Assembly: GCF_009663685.2 (NCBI RefSeq)
Contig: NZ_RCOG02000032.1
Location: forward strand, 550,382-614,381
Length of the DNA: 64,000 nt
Direction: 5' to 3'
Source: Cupriavidus sp. U2
GTDB taxonomy: Bacteria; Pseudomonadota; Gammaproteobacteria; Burkholderiales; Burkholderiaceae
The translations under genes were made by a program, and so were the position numbers. Positions 1 to 10,417 of the stretch are shown here, one piece after another. The notes under the pieces are model-generated. The model was not told where the DNA came from. It saw only the letters and a list, made by a program, of their open reading frames with translations, and did no database searches. Position 1 is the stretch's first letter. Every line of letters starts with the position of its first letter.

Positions 1-556
1 CGGTGGCGTCGCCTTGCGCGAACAGGTGGGTCAGCTCTTCGCGCAATTCCTCGCGCAGCTTGTAGTCCAGGTTGACCAGCGGCTCGTCCAGCAGCATCAG
101 CGGCGCATTCTTGGCCAGGGCACGCGCCAGGGCCACGCGCTGCTGCTGGCCGCCGGACAGTTCCGACGGATAGCGGTCCAGCAGATGTTCGATATGCAGG
201 CGGCCTGCCAGGCTGCGCACGCGGGCGTCGATCGCCTCGCGGCTGTCGCGGCGCAGCCGCAGCGGCGACGCAATGTTGTCGAAAACGGTCAGCGACGGGT
301 AGTTGATGAACTGCTGGTACACCATCGACACGTTGCGTTCGCGCACCGGCACGCCGGTCACGTCCACGCCGTCCACGCGCACACGGCCGGCCGTGGGCTT
401 GTCGAGCCCGGCCATGACCCGCATCAGCGACGTCTTGCCAGCCTGGGTGGTCCCCAGCAGGATGGTGACGGCGCCTGGCACGGGGGCCAGCGTCATCGGG
501 TAAAGATAGGCTTGCGATCCCACTTGCTGCGCAATGCCTTCCAGGCTCAGCTGCAT
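1..556 (-). CDS. glpS: Glycerol ABC importer ATPase GlpS (3' part beyond window)
   Basis: The visible 185 residues are the N-terminal half of an ABC transporter nucleotide-binding subunit. They show a Walker A-like loop GTTQAGKTS, a Q-loop region ([10 protein letters not shown]), the signature [15 protein letters not shown], Walker B LMLLDEP and the [14 protein letters not shown] stretch. The unusual Walker A and the [18 protein letters not shown] segment match GlpS of the rhizobial glycerol importer GlpSTPQV, as I remember that family. It would energise glycerol uptake at the inner membrane. It is divergent from glpR, which supports the assignment. The start ATG at 556 gives the usual short N-terminus. 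The C-terminus lies outside the window, so fusion or truncation cannot be judged. Confidence 0.82.
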   Translation of the reverse strand, partial: MQLSLEGIAQQVGSQAYLYPMTLAPVPGAVTILLGTTQAGKTSLMRVMAGLDKPTAGRVRVDGVDVTGVPVRERNVSMVYQQFINYPSLTVFDNIASPLRLRRDSREAIDARVRSLAGRLHIEHLLDRYPSELSGGQQQRVALARALAKNAPLMLLDEPLVNLDYKLREELREELTHLFAQGDAT

Positions 557-632
557 CCAGTCTCCAATGTTCCTGTGCTTGCTCAGCCACTCCGAAAACC
601 GCGGCCAAGGCGCACTTTTCATGTCAACCCGC

Positions 633-652
633 TCGTTTTAGCTCAAAAACGA
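633..652. promoter_or_regulatory. Candidate GlpR/DeoR-type operator
   Basis: A perfect 7-bp inverted repeat TCGTTTT/AAAACGA with a 6-bp spacer lies in the glpS-glpR divergent region. A further TTTTCGTTT follows at 683-691. Repeated TCGTTT-like half-sites are typical of DeoR-family operators. Autoregulation of glpR and control of glpS from here is inferred. Confidence 0.4.
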
Positions 653-705
653 ACATAAAACAATACTGCGGTGCGTCATTTGTTTTCGTTTCTGTTTGAA
701 CTAGA

Positions 706-1485
706 ATGCCGGGCATGACGCTTAATCCCCGCCAGACCGCTCTTCTCGAGGAAGTCCGCAGCCAGGGCTTTGCCTCCATCGACGAACTCGCGCGCAAGTT
801 CGGCGTGACCTTGCAGACCGTGCGGCGCGACGTGAACCTGCTGGCCGAAAACGGCATGCTGGCCCGCTTTCATGGCGGGGTGCGCATGGAGGGATCGACC
901 ACCGAGAACATTGCCTACCGGCAGCGGCAGGCGCTCAACGCCGAGGGCAAGGTGCGCATCGCGCGGGCCGTGGCCGCGGCGGTGCCCGAGGGTTGTTCGC
1001 TGATCCTGAACATCGGCACGACGGTGGAAGAAGTGGCACGCGCGTTGATCCATCACCGCGGTCTGCGCGTCATCACCAACAACCTGCACGTGGCCCATAT
1101 CCTGGCCGACAACCCCGATTGCGAGGTCATCGTGGCAGGCGGGGTGCTGCGCTCGCGCGACCGCGGCATCATCGGCGAGGCCACGGTGGAATTCATCCGC
1201 CAGTTCAAGGTGGATATCGGCCTGATCGGCATCTCGGGCATCGAGACGGACGGCACGCTGCGCGACTACGATTTTCGGGAAGTGAAGGTGGCGCGCACGA
1301 TCATGGAACATTCGCGCGAGATATGGCTGGCCGCCGATGCCAGCAAGTTCAACCGCCGCGCCATGGTGGAGCTGGCGCCCCTGACAAGCATCGACCGGCT
1401 GTTTACGGACGAGCCGCTACGCGCGCCGTTCGACACGATGCTGGCGGAAAGCGGAGTGAAATGTGTGGTCGCGGATCAGGAATGA
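706..1485 (+). CDS. glpR: DeoR-family glycerol-3-phosphate regulon repressor
   Basis: A 259-residue DeoR-family repressor. The N-terminal winged helix is residues 4-60 (FASIDELARKFGVTLQTVRRD), followed by a DeoR C-terminal sugar-phosphate sensor domain with NIGTTVEEVARAL and VIVAGGVLRSRDRGIIG. The family represses catabolic genes until a phosphorylated ligand, here probably glycerol-3-phosphate, binds. It is divergent from glpS and lies 1.8 kb upstream of glpK-glpD on the same strand, which fits GlpR rather than another DeoR member. A second ATG at 715 is an equally possible start; neither has a strong ribosome site. Confidence 0.9.
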   Translation: MPGMTLNPRQTALLEEVRSQGFASIDELARKFGVTLQTVRRDVNLLAENGMLARFHGGVRMEGSTTENIAYRQRQALNAEGKVRIARAVAAAVPEGCSLILNIGTTVEEVARALIHHRGLRVITNNLHVAHILADNPDCEVIVAGGVLRSRDRGIIGEATVEFIRQFKVDIGLIGISGIETDGTLRDYDFREVKVARTIMEHSREIWLAADASKFNRRAMVELAPLTSIDRLFTDEPLRAPFDTMLAESGVKCVVADQE

Positions 1486-1515
1486 CCGGGCATTGCGCCC
1501 GTTGCGCCCGTGGCA

Positions 1516-1561
1516 CCCCTCTCCCGCAGGCGGGAGAGGGGAGAAAACCATCGCGGTTTTC
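1516..1561. terminator. Double inverted repeat between convergent glpR and purU
   Basis: Two adjacent perfect inverted repeats occur here. The first has 12-bp arms CCCCTCTCCCGC/GCGGGAGAGGGG (1516-1541). The second is GAAAACC/GGTTTTC (1543-1561), followed by a short T-run. The first resembles a palindromic intergenic repeat common in GC-rich proteobacteria. It probably ends both convergent transcripts. Confidence 0.55.
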
Positions 1562-1569
1562 CGAGTTTT

Positions 1570-2436
1570 TTACTTGAAGACGACCGTCTTGTGGCCGTTC
1601 AGCAAAATACGATGCTCGGCGTGCCACTTGACCGCACGGGCCAGGGCCACGCATTCGACGTCGCGGCCGACGGCGGTCAGCTGCTCGGGGTCCATGCTGT
1701 GATCCACGCGCTCGATTTCCTGCTCGATGATCGGGCCTTCGTCCAGGTCGGCCGTCACGTAGTGCGCGGTCGCGCCGATCAGCTTCACGCCGCGATCATG
1801 CGCCTGGTAGTAAGGCTTGGCCCCCTTGAAGCTGGGCAGGAACGAGTGGTGGATGTTGATGGCGCGGCCTTGCAGCTTGCGGCACAGGTCGTCCGACAGC
1901 ACCTGCATGTAGCGCGCCAGCACCACGAGGTCGATGTTCTGGTCGCGCACCACTTCAAAGACGCGCGCTTCCTGCGCAGCCTTCTGCTCGGCCGACGCGT
2001 TCATCAGCGGCAGGTGGAAGAACGGCACGTCGTACGACGCGGCCAGCTGATAGAAGTCGCGATGGTTCGACACGATCGCGGCAATCTCGACCGGCAGGCC
2101 ACCCACCTTGGCACGGAACAGCAGGTCGTTCAGGCAGTGGCCGATCTTCGACACCATGATCATCACGCGCGGCTTCACGGTGGCGTCGAACACTTCCCAC
2201 TGCATGCCGAACTGGTCGCCCACGGGCGCGAAGGCGGACCGCAGCGCGGCCAGATCCGGGCCGCCGGCGGACGTGTTGAAATGCACGCGCATGAAGAACC
2301 GGCCGGTGAACGCATCGCCGTACTGGTCAGAATCGACAATATTGCAGCCGTGCTGGAACAGCAGGCCGGAAACGGCATGCACGATGCCCGGCTGGTCCGG
2401 GCAGGAAAGCGTCAGAATAAATCCGGTGGTGCTCAT
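1570..2436 (-). CDS. purU: Formyltetrahydrofolate deformylase
   Basis: Hydrolyses 10-formyl-THF to formate and THF, balancing one-carbon pools and feeding formate to PurT. The protein has an N-terminal ACT domain (ILTLSCPDQPGIVHAVSGLL) and a C-terminal formyltransferase fold with the conserved INIHHSFLPSFKGAKPY segment and a DxDxGPIIEQ-like end region. Length from ATG 2436 is 288 residues, normal for PurU. An in-frame TTG at 2460 would add eight residues that lack family resemblance, so the ATG is preferred. It converges with glpR and stands alone. Confidence 0.95.
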   Translation of the reverse strand: MSTTGFILTLSCPDQPGIVHAVSGLLFQHGCNIVDSDQYGDAFTGRFFMRVHFNTSAGGPDLAALRSAFAPVGDQFGMQWEVFDATVKPRVMIMVSKIGHCLNDLLFRAKVGGLPVEIAAIVSNHRDFYQLAASYDVPFFHLPLMNASAEQKAAQEARVFEVVRDQNIDLVVLARYMQVLSDDLCRKLQGRAINIHHSFLPSFKGAKPYYQAHDRGVKLIGATAHYVTADLDEGPIIEQEIERVDHSMDPEQLTAVGRDVECVALARAVKWHAEHRILLNGHKTVVFK

Positions 2437-2483
2437 CTTGGGCAAATCGGGGTTAGGCAAGCCTGGGCCGCGATGCGTGGTGT

Positions 2484-3305
2484 TCAGGGCCGGACGGCAG
2501 CCCAGCCGCGTCTGCGGAGGGCATCCAGCGTCACCAGCGTGGCATCGACGGTCATGGCACGGGCCGCCATGATAGCAAGCAATGCCTCCGGGTCGATATG
2601 GCGATGCTCGGCCACTTCGCCATCGCGGTTATGCGGCACGAAGTCCGGCGGCAGCACCAGGTCATATCCATACACGCGTTCCCACTGCACGCCTTCGGGG
2701 ATTTCGCGCAGCACATCGATCACGCCATGGGCCTCGGCCTGGGCGGCCAGCGCGGGCGGAATGCCCGATTCCTCGTCGCATTCGCGCACCAGCGTCTCCA
2801 GCGGGTCACTGCCCGCCGGCATGCCGCCGGCCACGAGGTTGTCCCACATGCCGGGGTCGACCGCCTTGGACGGGCTGCGACGCGAAATCCACAGCGCCCG
2901 CTGCCCGGCCACGATGCCATTCATGTGCGACGCAAAGGTCAGGAGCCCGAGGAAACGGGCCGCAGCCCGCTCGATCACCGCGAACGGCGCCGCGTCGAGC
3001 GCCGGCGTGACGGCAAACAGCTCGTTGCGCCAGCCGCGCACGTGGCCCGCATCGGCCAGTTGCCGGGCCAGCGTGGCCAGCGCCGCGGTGCGCGCCGCCA
3101 CCGTGGCGCAGCCGGGCAGCAGCGTCACGGCGCCCTCCCCCTGCTCCGGCCCCAGCACATCGCCCATCGCGCGAAGGATGCCGGCATGGCGCCGGGGCAG
3201 CCAGCCCACCTGCACGCCATCCACCTGCAGCCGCAGGTGCGCGGCGGGATCGAAGGGGCTGCGCGCGGCAACGCCGGCAATGACAACGCTAACGATATCG
3301 GACAT
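2484..3305 (-). CDS. Nudix hydrolase with DUF4743-like N-terminal domain
   Basis: About 273 residues. The C-terminal half carries a Nudix box: [20 protein letters not shown] followed by SGI, matching GX5EX7REUXEEXGU, so the metal-binding glutamates are present. The N-terminal half resembles the DUF4743 domain of plant and yeast Nudix proteins related to Tnr3/YJR142W, some of which act on damaged thiamine diphosphate. The substrate here is not known; that link is inference. ATG 3305 is preferred; another ATG lies at 3317. It lies divergent to glpK, 33 bp away. Confidence 0.82.
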   Translation of the reverse strand: MSDIVSVVIAGVAARSPFDPAAHLRLQVDGVQVGWLPRRHAGILRAMGDVLGPEQGEGAVTLLPGCATVAARTAALATLARQLADAGHVRGWRNELFAVTPALDAAPFAVIERAAARFLGLLTFASHMNGIVAGQRALWISRRSPSKAVDPGMWDNLVAGGMPAGSDPLETLVRECDEESGIPPALAAQAEAHGVIDVLREIPEGVQWERVYGYDLVLPPDFVPHNRDGEVAEHRHIDPEALLAIMAARAMTVDATLVTLDALRRRGWAAVRP

Positions 3306-3338
3306 GGGCAAACACATTCACCGTTACGGATGGACCGC

Positions 3339-4874
<1,536 letters not shown>

Positions 4875-4894
4875 ATCCGACTGCCGAACAAGCC

Positions 4895-6499
4895 ATGCCA
4901 ATTTCCGTACCTGCGGTCCAGCCGCCCACCCGCCCCGAACTGCTCGATACGCTGTCGCGCACGGCCCGCTGGGACGTCATCGTCATCGGCGGGGGCGCCA
5001 CGGGCCTGGGCACCGCGCTCGACGCCGCCGCGCGCGGCTACCGCACGCTGCTGCTCGAAGCGGCCGATTTTGCCAAGGGCACCTCGAGCAAGGCCACCAA
5101 GCTCGTGCACGGCGGCGTGCGCTATCTGGCCCAGGGCAATATCAGCCTGGTGCGCGAGGCGCTGCACGAACGCGGCCTGCTGGCCCGCAACGCACCGCAC
5201 GTGGTGTGGCCGCTCGGATTCGTCGTACCGGCCTACCAGATGTTCGACCAGCCGTTCTACGGCATCGGCCTGAAGGTCTACGACATGCTGGCCGGCGGGC
5301 TGAACCTGTCGGGCAGCCGCTGGCTGAGCCACCGCGAAACACTGGAAGCCGCGCCCACCCTGGCCGAGCACGTGGGCGGCCGCCCGCTGCGCGGCGGCAA
5401 CCTGTATTTCGATGGCCAGTTCGACGATGCGCGCCTGGCCATGGCGCTGATGCGCACGCTGTTCGACGTGGGCGGCACGGCCGTGAACTACATGCGCGTG
5501 TCGGGCCTGACGCAGCGCAACGGCGTGATCACCGGCGTCACCGCCGAGGATGCGCTCGGCGCCGGCACGTTCCACCTGTGCGCCGACTGCGTGATCAACG
5601 CCACCGGCGTGTGGGTCGATGCGGTCCGGCAGATGGAAGACGACCAGGCCCGCACGATGGTGGCGCCCAGCCAGGGCGTGCACCTGACCATTCCGCGCAG
5701 CTTCCTGCCCGGCGACCGCGCCATCCTGATCCCCAAGACCGACGATGGCCGGGTGCTGTTCCTGGTGCCCTGGAACGGGCACGTGATCGTCGGCACCACC
5801 GACACCCCGCGCAAGGACCTGCCGCTGGAGCCGCGCGCCACGGGCGACGACATCGACTTCATCCTGGAAACCGCCGCCCGCTATCTGGCGCGCGATCCGT
5901 CGCGGGAAGATGTCACCAGCGTCTGGGCCGGGCTGCGGCCGCTGGTCAAGGCCACGGGAGAATCGTCCACGGCGTCGCTGTCGCGCGAACATACGATCGT
6001 GGTGTCCCGGGCCGGCCTGATCACGGTCACCGGCGGCAAGTGGACCACCTATCGCAAGATGGCCGAGGACGTGATCGAGACCGCGATCCAGCGCCAGATG
6101 CTGCGCGCCGCCCCCTGCCGCACCGCCGATCTGCCACTGCATGGCGCGGTGGGCATGCCGTCCGACCTGCCGCCCGCCAACTCGGGCTCGCCCGACCGGT
6201 ACTATGGCGCGGACCTGCCGCTGGTGCGGGCGCTGCCGGGCGCGGACACCATGGTCGTGGCGGCATCGGGCCTGACCGAGGCCCACGTCCGCTTCGCGGC
6301 GCGCCACGAACTGGCCCGCAGGGTCGAAGACGTGCTGGGCCGGCGCAATCGCGCGCTGTTCCTGGATGCGGGGGCCGCGCTGGCCGGCGCGCCGCGCGTG
6401 GCGCAGATCCTGGCCGAGGAACTGGGTCACGATGCCGCCTGGCAGGCCAGGGAGCTGGAGGACTTCGGCGCGCTGGCCCGCGGCTACATGCTCGGCTGA
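4895..6499 (+). CDS. glpD: Aerobic glycerol-3-phosphate dehydrogenase
   Basis: An FAD-dependent, membrane-associated enzyme oxidising glycerol-3-phosphate to dihydroxyacetone phosphate and passing electrons to quinone. It has the dinucleotide-binding motif VIGGGATGLGTALDAA (about residues 29-44), TSSKATKLVHGGVRYL, and the C-terminal TGGKWTTYRKMAED segment typical of the GlpD family. The 534 residues fit the family. It sits 20 bp after glpK, completing glycerol catabolism with the glpS-type importer and glpR. Confidence 0.97.
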   Translation: MPISVPAVQPPTRPELLDTLSRTARWDVIVIGGGATGLGTALDAAARGYRTLLLEAADFAKGTSSKATKLVHGGVRYLAQGNISLVREALHERGLLARNAPHVVWPLGFVVPAYQMFDQPFYGIGLKVYDMLAGGLNLSGSRWLSHRETLEAAPTLAEHVGGRPLRGGNLYFDGQFDDARLAMALMRTLFDVGGTAVNYMRVSGLTQRNGVITGVTAEDALGAGTFHLCADCVINATGVWVDAVRQMEDDQARTMVAPSQGVHLTIPRSFLPGDRAILIPKTDDGRVLFLVPWNGHVIVGTTDTPRKDLPLEPRATGDDIDFILETAARYLARDPSREDVTSVWAGLRPLVKATGESSTASLSREHTIVVSRAGLITVTGGKWTTYRKMAEDVIETAIQRQMLRAAPCRTADLPLHGAVGMPSDLPPANSGSPDRYYGADLPLVRALPGADTMVVAASGLTEAHVRFAARHELARRVEDVLGRRNRALFLDAGAALAGAPRVAQILAEELGHDAAWQARELEDFGALARGYMLG

Positions 6500-6591
6500 A
6501 TCGCCGGCAATTGTCCCTGGCAGGCAGCAAATGGGCTGCCTTGGTGCGAGACTTCGGCGATAATGCCGGCTATTGCATCAGGGAGAACACC

Positions 6592-6993
6592 ATGGACGAC
6601 ATGGATGACATGGACGAGATCGATGATCTGTCCGATCTGCCGATGCCCCGGTTCATCTGGGGCTTCGCCATCACCGCCAGCAAGGGCGGTGAAGTCAGTC
6701 ACGACGAATTCGAATACCTGACCCACACCCACAATCCGCGCTTCTCGTGCCGCGTCGTGGAGCTGGAGGACATGCCCGCCGACAGCGAGGAGTCGGGTAT
6801 CGACGGACGGCTTGTCCATTACGACGAGCCGGACCGCCTGTTCTACATTACCGATGCCGGCATGGCGCTGGTCAACTTCCAGATGTTCGACAAGCTGCCC
6901 GAGAAGAGCCGGCTCAAGAAGGTCTGCGACGAAGCCATCAAGAACTGGATGCTGCGGCGCGAATTCCTCGACGACGAGGAAGACGAAGGCTGA
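6592..6993 (+). CDS. Acidic hypothetical protein
   Basis: 133 residues with a very acidic N-terminus (MDDMDDMDEIDDLSD) and acidic C-terminus (DDEEDEG). No signal peptide or membrane segment is visible. GGGAG-like ribosome site lies just upstream of ATG 6592, and a strong terminator follows, which supports a real single-gene unit. I do not recognise a family. It follows glpD by 92 bp and may be transcribed from its own promoter. Confidence 0.72.
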   Translation: MDDMDDMDEIDDLSDLPMPRFIWGFAITASKGGEVSHDEFEYLTHTHNPRFSCRVVELEDMPADSEESGIDGRLVHYDEPDRLFYITDAGMALVNFQMFDKLPEKSRLKKVCDEAIKNWMLRREFLDDEEDEG

Positions 6994-7003
6994 AGCCAAT
7001 ACG

Positions 7004-7029
7004 AAAAAAGCACCCGCGGGTGCTTTTTT
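7004..7029 (+). terminator. Rho-independent terminator
   Basis: GCACCC/GGGTGC stem flanked by A6 and T6, ending the transcript of the acidic hypothetical protein. Its symmetry could also stop transcription from the opposite strand. Confidence 0.85.
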
Positions 7030-7051
7030 CTTGCCGGGCCGCCCTGGCGGC

Positions 7052-7276
7052 CTAGCTGTCCTTTACCTCGATCAGGCCGGACGCCACGCGCTCGATCTCG
7101 CAATACACGGGCAATGCCTCCAAGGGCCCCGTGCAGCCCACGCCCGATGCCTGGCTGGCAGCGGCGCCCGGCGGCAGGAACACAAAGGCCATGCCGGGCT
7201 GGAAGCCAGGATGCCGGCGCAGACTGTCATTGAGAATGTCTAGATACTGCGATCGCGTAAAGACCTGCTTGGCCAT
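7052..7276 (-). CDS. Small hypothetical protein
   Basis: 74 residues starting MAKQVFTRSQYLDILNDSL, with a good GGAG ribosome site about 8 bases before ATG 7276. There is no signal peptide. The sequence contains two cysteines (GCTGP and VYCEIE). I recognise no domain. Coding is supported by the ribosome site and by codon use like that of neighbouring genes. Confidence 0.6.
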   Translation of the reverse strand: MAKQVFTRSQYLDILNDSLRRHPGFQPGMAFVFLPPGAAASQASGVGCTGPLEALPVYCEIERVASGLIEVKDS

Positions 7277-7382
7277 GTCGAGTCTCCGGAAGATCGGCTG
7301 AGCCCGGAAATCCTAGCATGGGCTCACCGCCGCCCGGCACCGCATCGTGAGATTGCCGGTATCGGGCGCGGTAGTCGGTACG

Positions 7383-7826
7383 CTAGCACTCGCCCTTCTT
7401 GGCGTGGCCGGGCGGGCAGTGGTAGCCGCGTGGGCCGCCACGGGGGCGGTCACCGTCGTAGTCATCGCGATCGTGGCCGTGATAACGATCGTAGTCCGGC
7501 CCGCGATTCCAACGCTCGGGCTGCATCACCCAGCCGTTGCTGGCTCGCACCCAGCGCGGCTGCTCATAGATATAGCCCGGTCGGGCGGCCACCCAGTGCC
7601 CCTGCTTCCATGCGTGCTTGCGATAGTGGTCGTCCCAGTCCCAGTAGCCGGGCGCCCAGACATAGCCCGCCCGGGGTGCCGGCACGGCTTCGTAGATCGG
7701 CGCCGGCGGCGGGGTGCCGATCCCGATATTGATATTGACCTGGGCCAGCGCAGCGGGCGTGAAGGCCGCAGCCGACCAGAGCAGCGCGGCGCCGGCGGCG
7801 GCGCGCAGGAAAGCATGGCGATTCAA
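7383..7826 (-). CDS. Secreted YXWGXW-repeat protein
   Basis: 147 residues with a cleavable signal peptide (MNRHAFLRAAAGAALLWS, then AALAQ). The mature part has repeated aromatic motifs such as YVWAPGYWDW, KQGHWVAARPGY and EQPRWVRAS, as in the YXWGXW family common in Burkholderiaceae. The C-terminus is rich in D, R, H and Y and ends with two cysteines. The start is TTG at 7826 with an AGAGGG ribosome site; no in-frame ATG would preserve the signal peptide. The role of the family is unknown; an envelope location is inferred. Confidence 0.78.
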   Translation of the reverse strand: MNRHAFLRAAAGAALLWSAAAFTPAALAQVNINIGIGTPPPAPIYEAVPAPRAGYVWAPGYWDWDDHYRKHAWKQGHWVAARPGYIYEQPRWVRASNGWVMQPERWNRGPDYDRYHGHDRDDYDGDRPRGGPRGYHCPPGHAKKGEC

Positions 7827-7994
7827 GGTGATCCCTCTTCTTTTAGGAAAAATGCCATAGACAAATGTAAACGAACGAACGGCAGTTTACCCACCGCGCA
7901 CCCGGTGTGATGTAAGAAAGCGTGTCTGGGCGTTACCGCCCCGGCGATCGGGGCGCCAGGGTATCGGCAGCGGGAGGGATGCGGCCGCCGGACT

Positions 7995-8198
7995 TCAGTG
8001 GTCGGCGGCCATGGCTTTCAGTTCGGCCTCGCCGGCCACGCGGGCGGCGTCGGCCGTGGTGAAGGTGTCGTCCGACACCATGGTGCGCCGGATCTGCTGC
8101 GCGCCGAAGTCCACCAGCGCGATGACCCATACGTAGCGCCCGGCCTGGGGCGCGGTCTGCACAAAAGCCTTCAACTGCGGTCTGGATTCACTCGTCAT
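7995..8198 (-). CDS. Small hypothetical protein
   Basis: 67 residues starting MTSESRPQLKAFVQ. GGAG lies 8 bases before ATG 8198; a GTG at 8219 is less likely. The sequence contains a YVWVIALVDFG strand-like segment followed by a Thr/Ala-rich helix. It looks cytosolic, and I do not recognise a family. Confidence 0.6.
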   Translation of the reverse strand: MTSESRPQLKAFVQTAPQAGRYVWVIALVDFGAQQIRRTMVSDDTFTTADAARVAGEAELKAMAADH

Positions 8199-8459
8199 GA
8201 TGTATCTCCGTTGGAACACGACAGGACAAGACGCTGGCAGGCGCGCGCGTTGCCAAAAACTCTAGCACATCCATTCCGCCGGCCGGCCTAGGGCATCTGG
8301 CCCGGATGCGGACGCAGGCGTTTGTGGCTACAGTTTTTGCAGATCCCGCCGAAACCTACATGGAGTCTCTCACCCGCCAGTTCCACCGGCCCGACCGTAC
8401 TTTCGCCCGCAGCCCAATTGCCGCGCTCCGCGTTACGCCCATCTTCCTGTTCGCGCGCC

Positions 8460-9086
8460 GTGCGCCGCCGTGTCCGCCTGGCCCCGCCGGCGCTCCTGGC
8501 GATGCTGGCGTTGCTGGTGGTTGCATATCGGCCGATACCCGCCCGGGCGTCGGCGCCGCCGGCCCCCGCATCCGCCGCCGTGCCGGCGATGGCACCGTCC
8601 GGTCCCTCCGGTCCTTCCGCGCCGGCCATGCCCGTATCGCGCCCCGATGCCGTCGCCCGCGTGGTCATGAGCCTGCTCAGCTACGCACGCTGGCCGGGCG
8701 AGCGCGAAACCGTGCGGCTGTGCGTCGATGGTTCGGCACGCTTTGCGGGCAAGCTGATGGAAGGCGGCACGCTGTCCACCGGCCGGCTCGTCGAGACCCG
8801 CCGGGTAGACGGGCTGCCGGAATCGCTGGCATCCCAGTGCGACGCCCTGTACCTGGGGGCCATGAACGATGCCCGCCGCCGGGCGCTGACCGCCTATTTC
8901 GTCGGCAAACCCGTGCTGGTGATGACCGAAGAGGATTTCGAGTGTGAGGGCGGCAGCATGTTCTGCCTGAGCATCCGCGAACACCAGGTGTCGTTCCGCA
9001 TCAATCTCGACGCCATCGCGCGCAGCGGCATCCATGTGCATCCGGGCGTCCTGCAACTGGGGCGCCGCAAGGCACCGGCATCATGA
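8460..9086 (+). CDS. yfiR: YfiR-family periplasmic repressor
   Basis: A YfiR (DUF4154) protein. The family binds the periplasmic part of the diguanylate cyclase YfiN/TpbB and holds it inactive. A signal sequence (APPALLAMLALLVVAY) is followed by the domain with SLLSYARWPGERETVRLCV, VLVMTEEDFECEGGSMFCL and VSFRINLDAIARSG. The Cys pair in that loop is the kind used for redox-sensing disulfides in YfiR. The gene order yfiR-yfiN-yfiB confirms the identity. GTG 8460 is the start that exposes the signal peptide; upstream TTG codons (8322, 8418) are in frame and the true start is uncertain. Confidence 0.85.
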   Translation: MRRRVRLAPPALLAMLALLVVAYRPIPARASAPPAPASAAVPAMAPSGPSGPSAPAMPVSRPDAVARVVMSLLSYARWPGERETVRLCVDGSARFAGKLMEGGTLSTGRLVETRRVDGLPESLASQCDALYLGAMNDARRRALTAYFVGKPVLVMTEEDFECEGGSMFCLSIREHQVSFRINLDAIARSGIHVHPGVLQLGRRKAPAS

Positions 9087-10402
9087 ACCTGCCCGGCCGC
9101 CGCGCCTCCGTTCGACCTCCGCCTGGCCTGCCGGCCCAGCGCGCCCGCCCCGCCCCGGGCGCCCACGCGCGGCCGACGCTGTATGGCGCGCTGCGCCGCA
9201 TCCACATGGGCGTGGCGCTGATCGCCGTGCTCACGGTCGGCATTTCGCTGACGTTCCTGGGCCTGACCGCGCTGCGCGCCTATGCCGATCACAACCTGCG
9301 GCTGGTGGCGCGATCAATTGCCTACACGGTCGAGGCGCCGGTGGTGTTCCGCGATGAGGCGGCGGCCGCCGACACGCTGTCGGCCATCGCCGCCGCCGAA
9401 GACCTGGCCGCCGTCGCCGTCTTCGATCGCGATGACCAGCCGCTGGCGACGTGGCAGCGCCCCGGCCAGGACCGCTTGCCGGCGCTGCGCGCGATGGCGG
9501 GCGACCTGCTGACATCGGGCCCGGTGAACCAGCCCGTCATTCACGAATCGCAGCAGGTCGGCAGCGTGCGCGTCACCGGTGACCCCATCGCCCTGCTGCA
9601 TTTCCTGCTGCAGGGGGTGCTCGGGCTGGTGGCCTGCCTGCTGCTGACGGCCGTGGGCGCGCACTATATGTCCAGCCGGATGCTGGCCAATATCGTCGAT
9701 CCGCTACGCAACCTGATGCGCGTGGCCCACGCCGTGCGTTCCGAACGCGCGTTCGGCCAGCGCATGCCGCCGGCCCGCATCGAGGAACTGAACGCGCTGT
9801 CCGAGGACTTCAATGTGCTGCTCGACGAACTGGAGGCCTGGCAGAAGCAGCTGCAGCACGAGAACCGTTCGCTGGCGCACCGCGCGACACATGACAGCCT
9901 GACAGGATTGCTCAACCGCGCCGCGTTTGCCGAGGCGCTTGACCTGGCCGTCCGCGCCGCGGCGGCCCGCAACCAGTACGCCGCCGTGCTCTATCTGGAC
10001 AGTGACGACTTCAAGGGCATCAACGACCGCCATGGCCACGCCGCCGGCGACGCGGTGCTGGTCGGCATCGCCCAGCGCATCCGCGCCTGCCTGCGCGACA
10101 GCGACTGCGTGGCCCGCCTGGGCGGCGACGAATTCGCGGTGCTGATTGCGGGGCTGCGCCAGCCCGACGATGCCGTCGATATCGCCGAAGGCATCCTGGA
10201 CGCCATGACCAGCCCGATGGGGCTGCCCGACGGCGGCTCGATCGTCGCGCCGCTGAGCATCGGCGTGGCCGTGTATCCGCTCCACGCCCGCAACGGCACG
10301 GCCCTGCTGCACGCGGCCGACGCCGCGATGTACGGCGCCAAGCGCCAGTCTGGCGCCACCTGGCGCAGTGCCGAGGCCGCCCCACCGGAATCCCGCGTCT
10401 AG
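9083..10402 (+). CDS. yfiN: Membrane diguanylate cyclase YfiN/TpbB-like
   Basis: 439 residues. A transmembrane segment (about 39-60) leads into a periplasmic CHASE8-like sensor region. A second TM (LLQGVLGLVACLLLTAVG), a HAMP linker and a C-terminal GGDEF domain follow. The active motif GGDEF is intact at 347-351, and an inhibitory-site RDSD lies at 338-341, exactly five residues before it. It should make c-di-GMP under YfiR control with product feedback. It overlaps yfiR by 4 bp (ATGA), so translation is coupled. Confidence 0.9.
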   Translation: MNLPGRRASVRPPPGLPAQRARPAPGAHARPTLYGALRRIHMGVALIAVLTVGISLTFLGLTALRAYADHNLRLVARSIAYTVEAPVVFRDEAAAADTLSAIAAAEDLAAVAVFDRDDQPLATWQRPGQDRLPALRAMAGDLLTSGPVNQPVIHESQQVGSVRVTGDPIALLHFLLQGVLGLVACLLLTAVGAHYMSSRMLANIVDPLRNLMRVAHAVRSERAFGQRMPPARIEELNALSEDFNVLLDELEAWQKQLQHENRSLAHRATHDSLTGLLNRAAFAEALDLAVRAAAARNQYAAVLYLDSDDFKGINDRHGHAAGDAVLVGIAQRIRACLRDSDCVARLGGDEFAVLIAGLRQPDDAVDIAEGILDAMTSPMGLPDGGSIVAPLSIGVAVYPLHARNGTALLHAADAAMYGAKRQSGATWRSAEAAPPESRV

Positions 10403-10417
10403 CCGACCCGACCCGGT

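Noticed and set aside
2598-3338. N-terminal extension of the glpK frame
   Set aside because: The extension lies antisense to the Nudix gene and has no kinase similarity; GlpK begins at 3330 or 3339.
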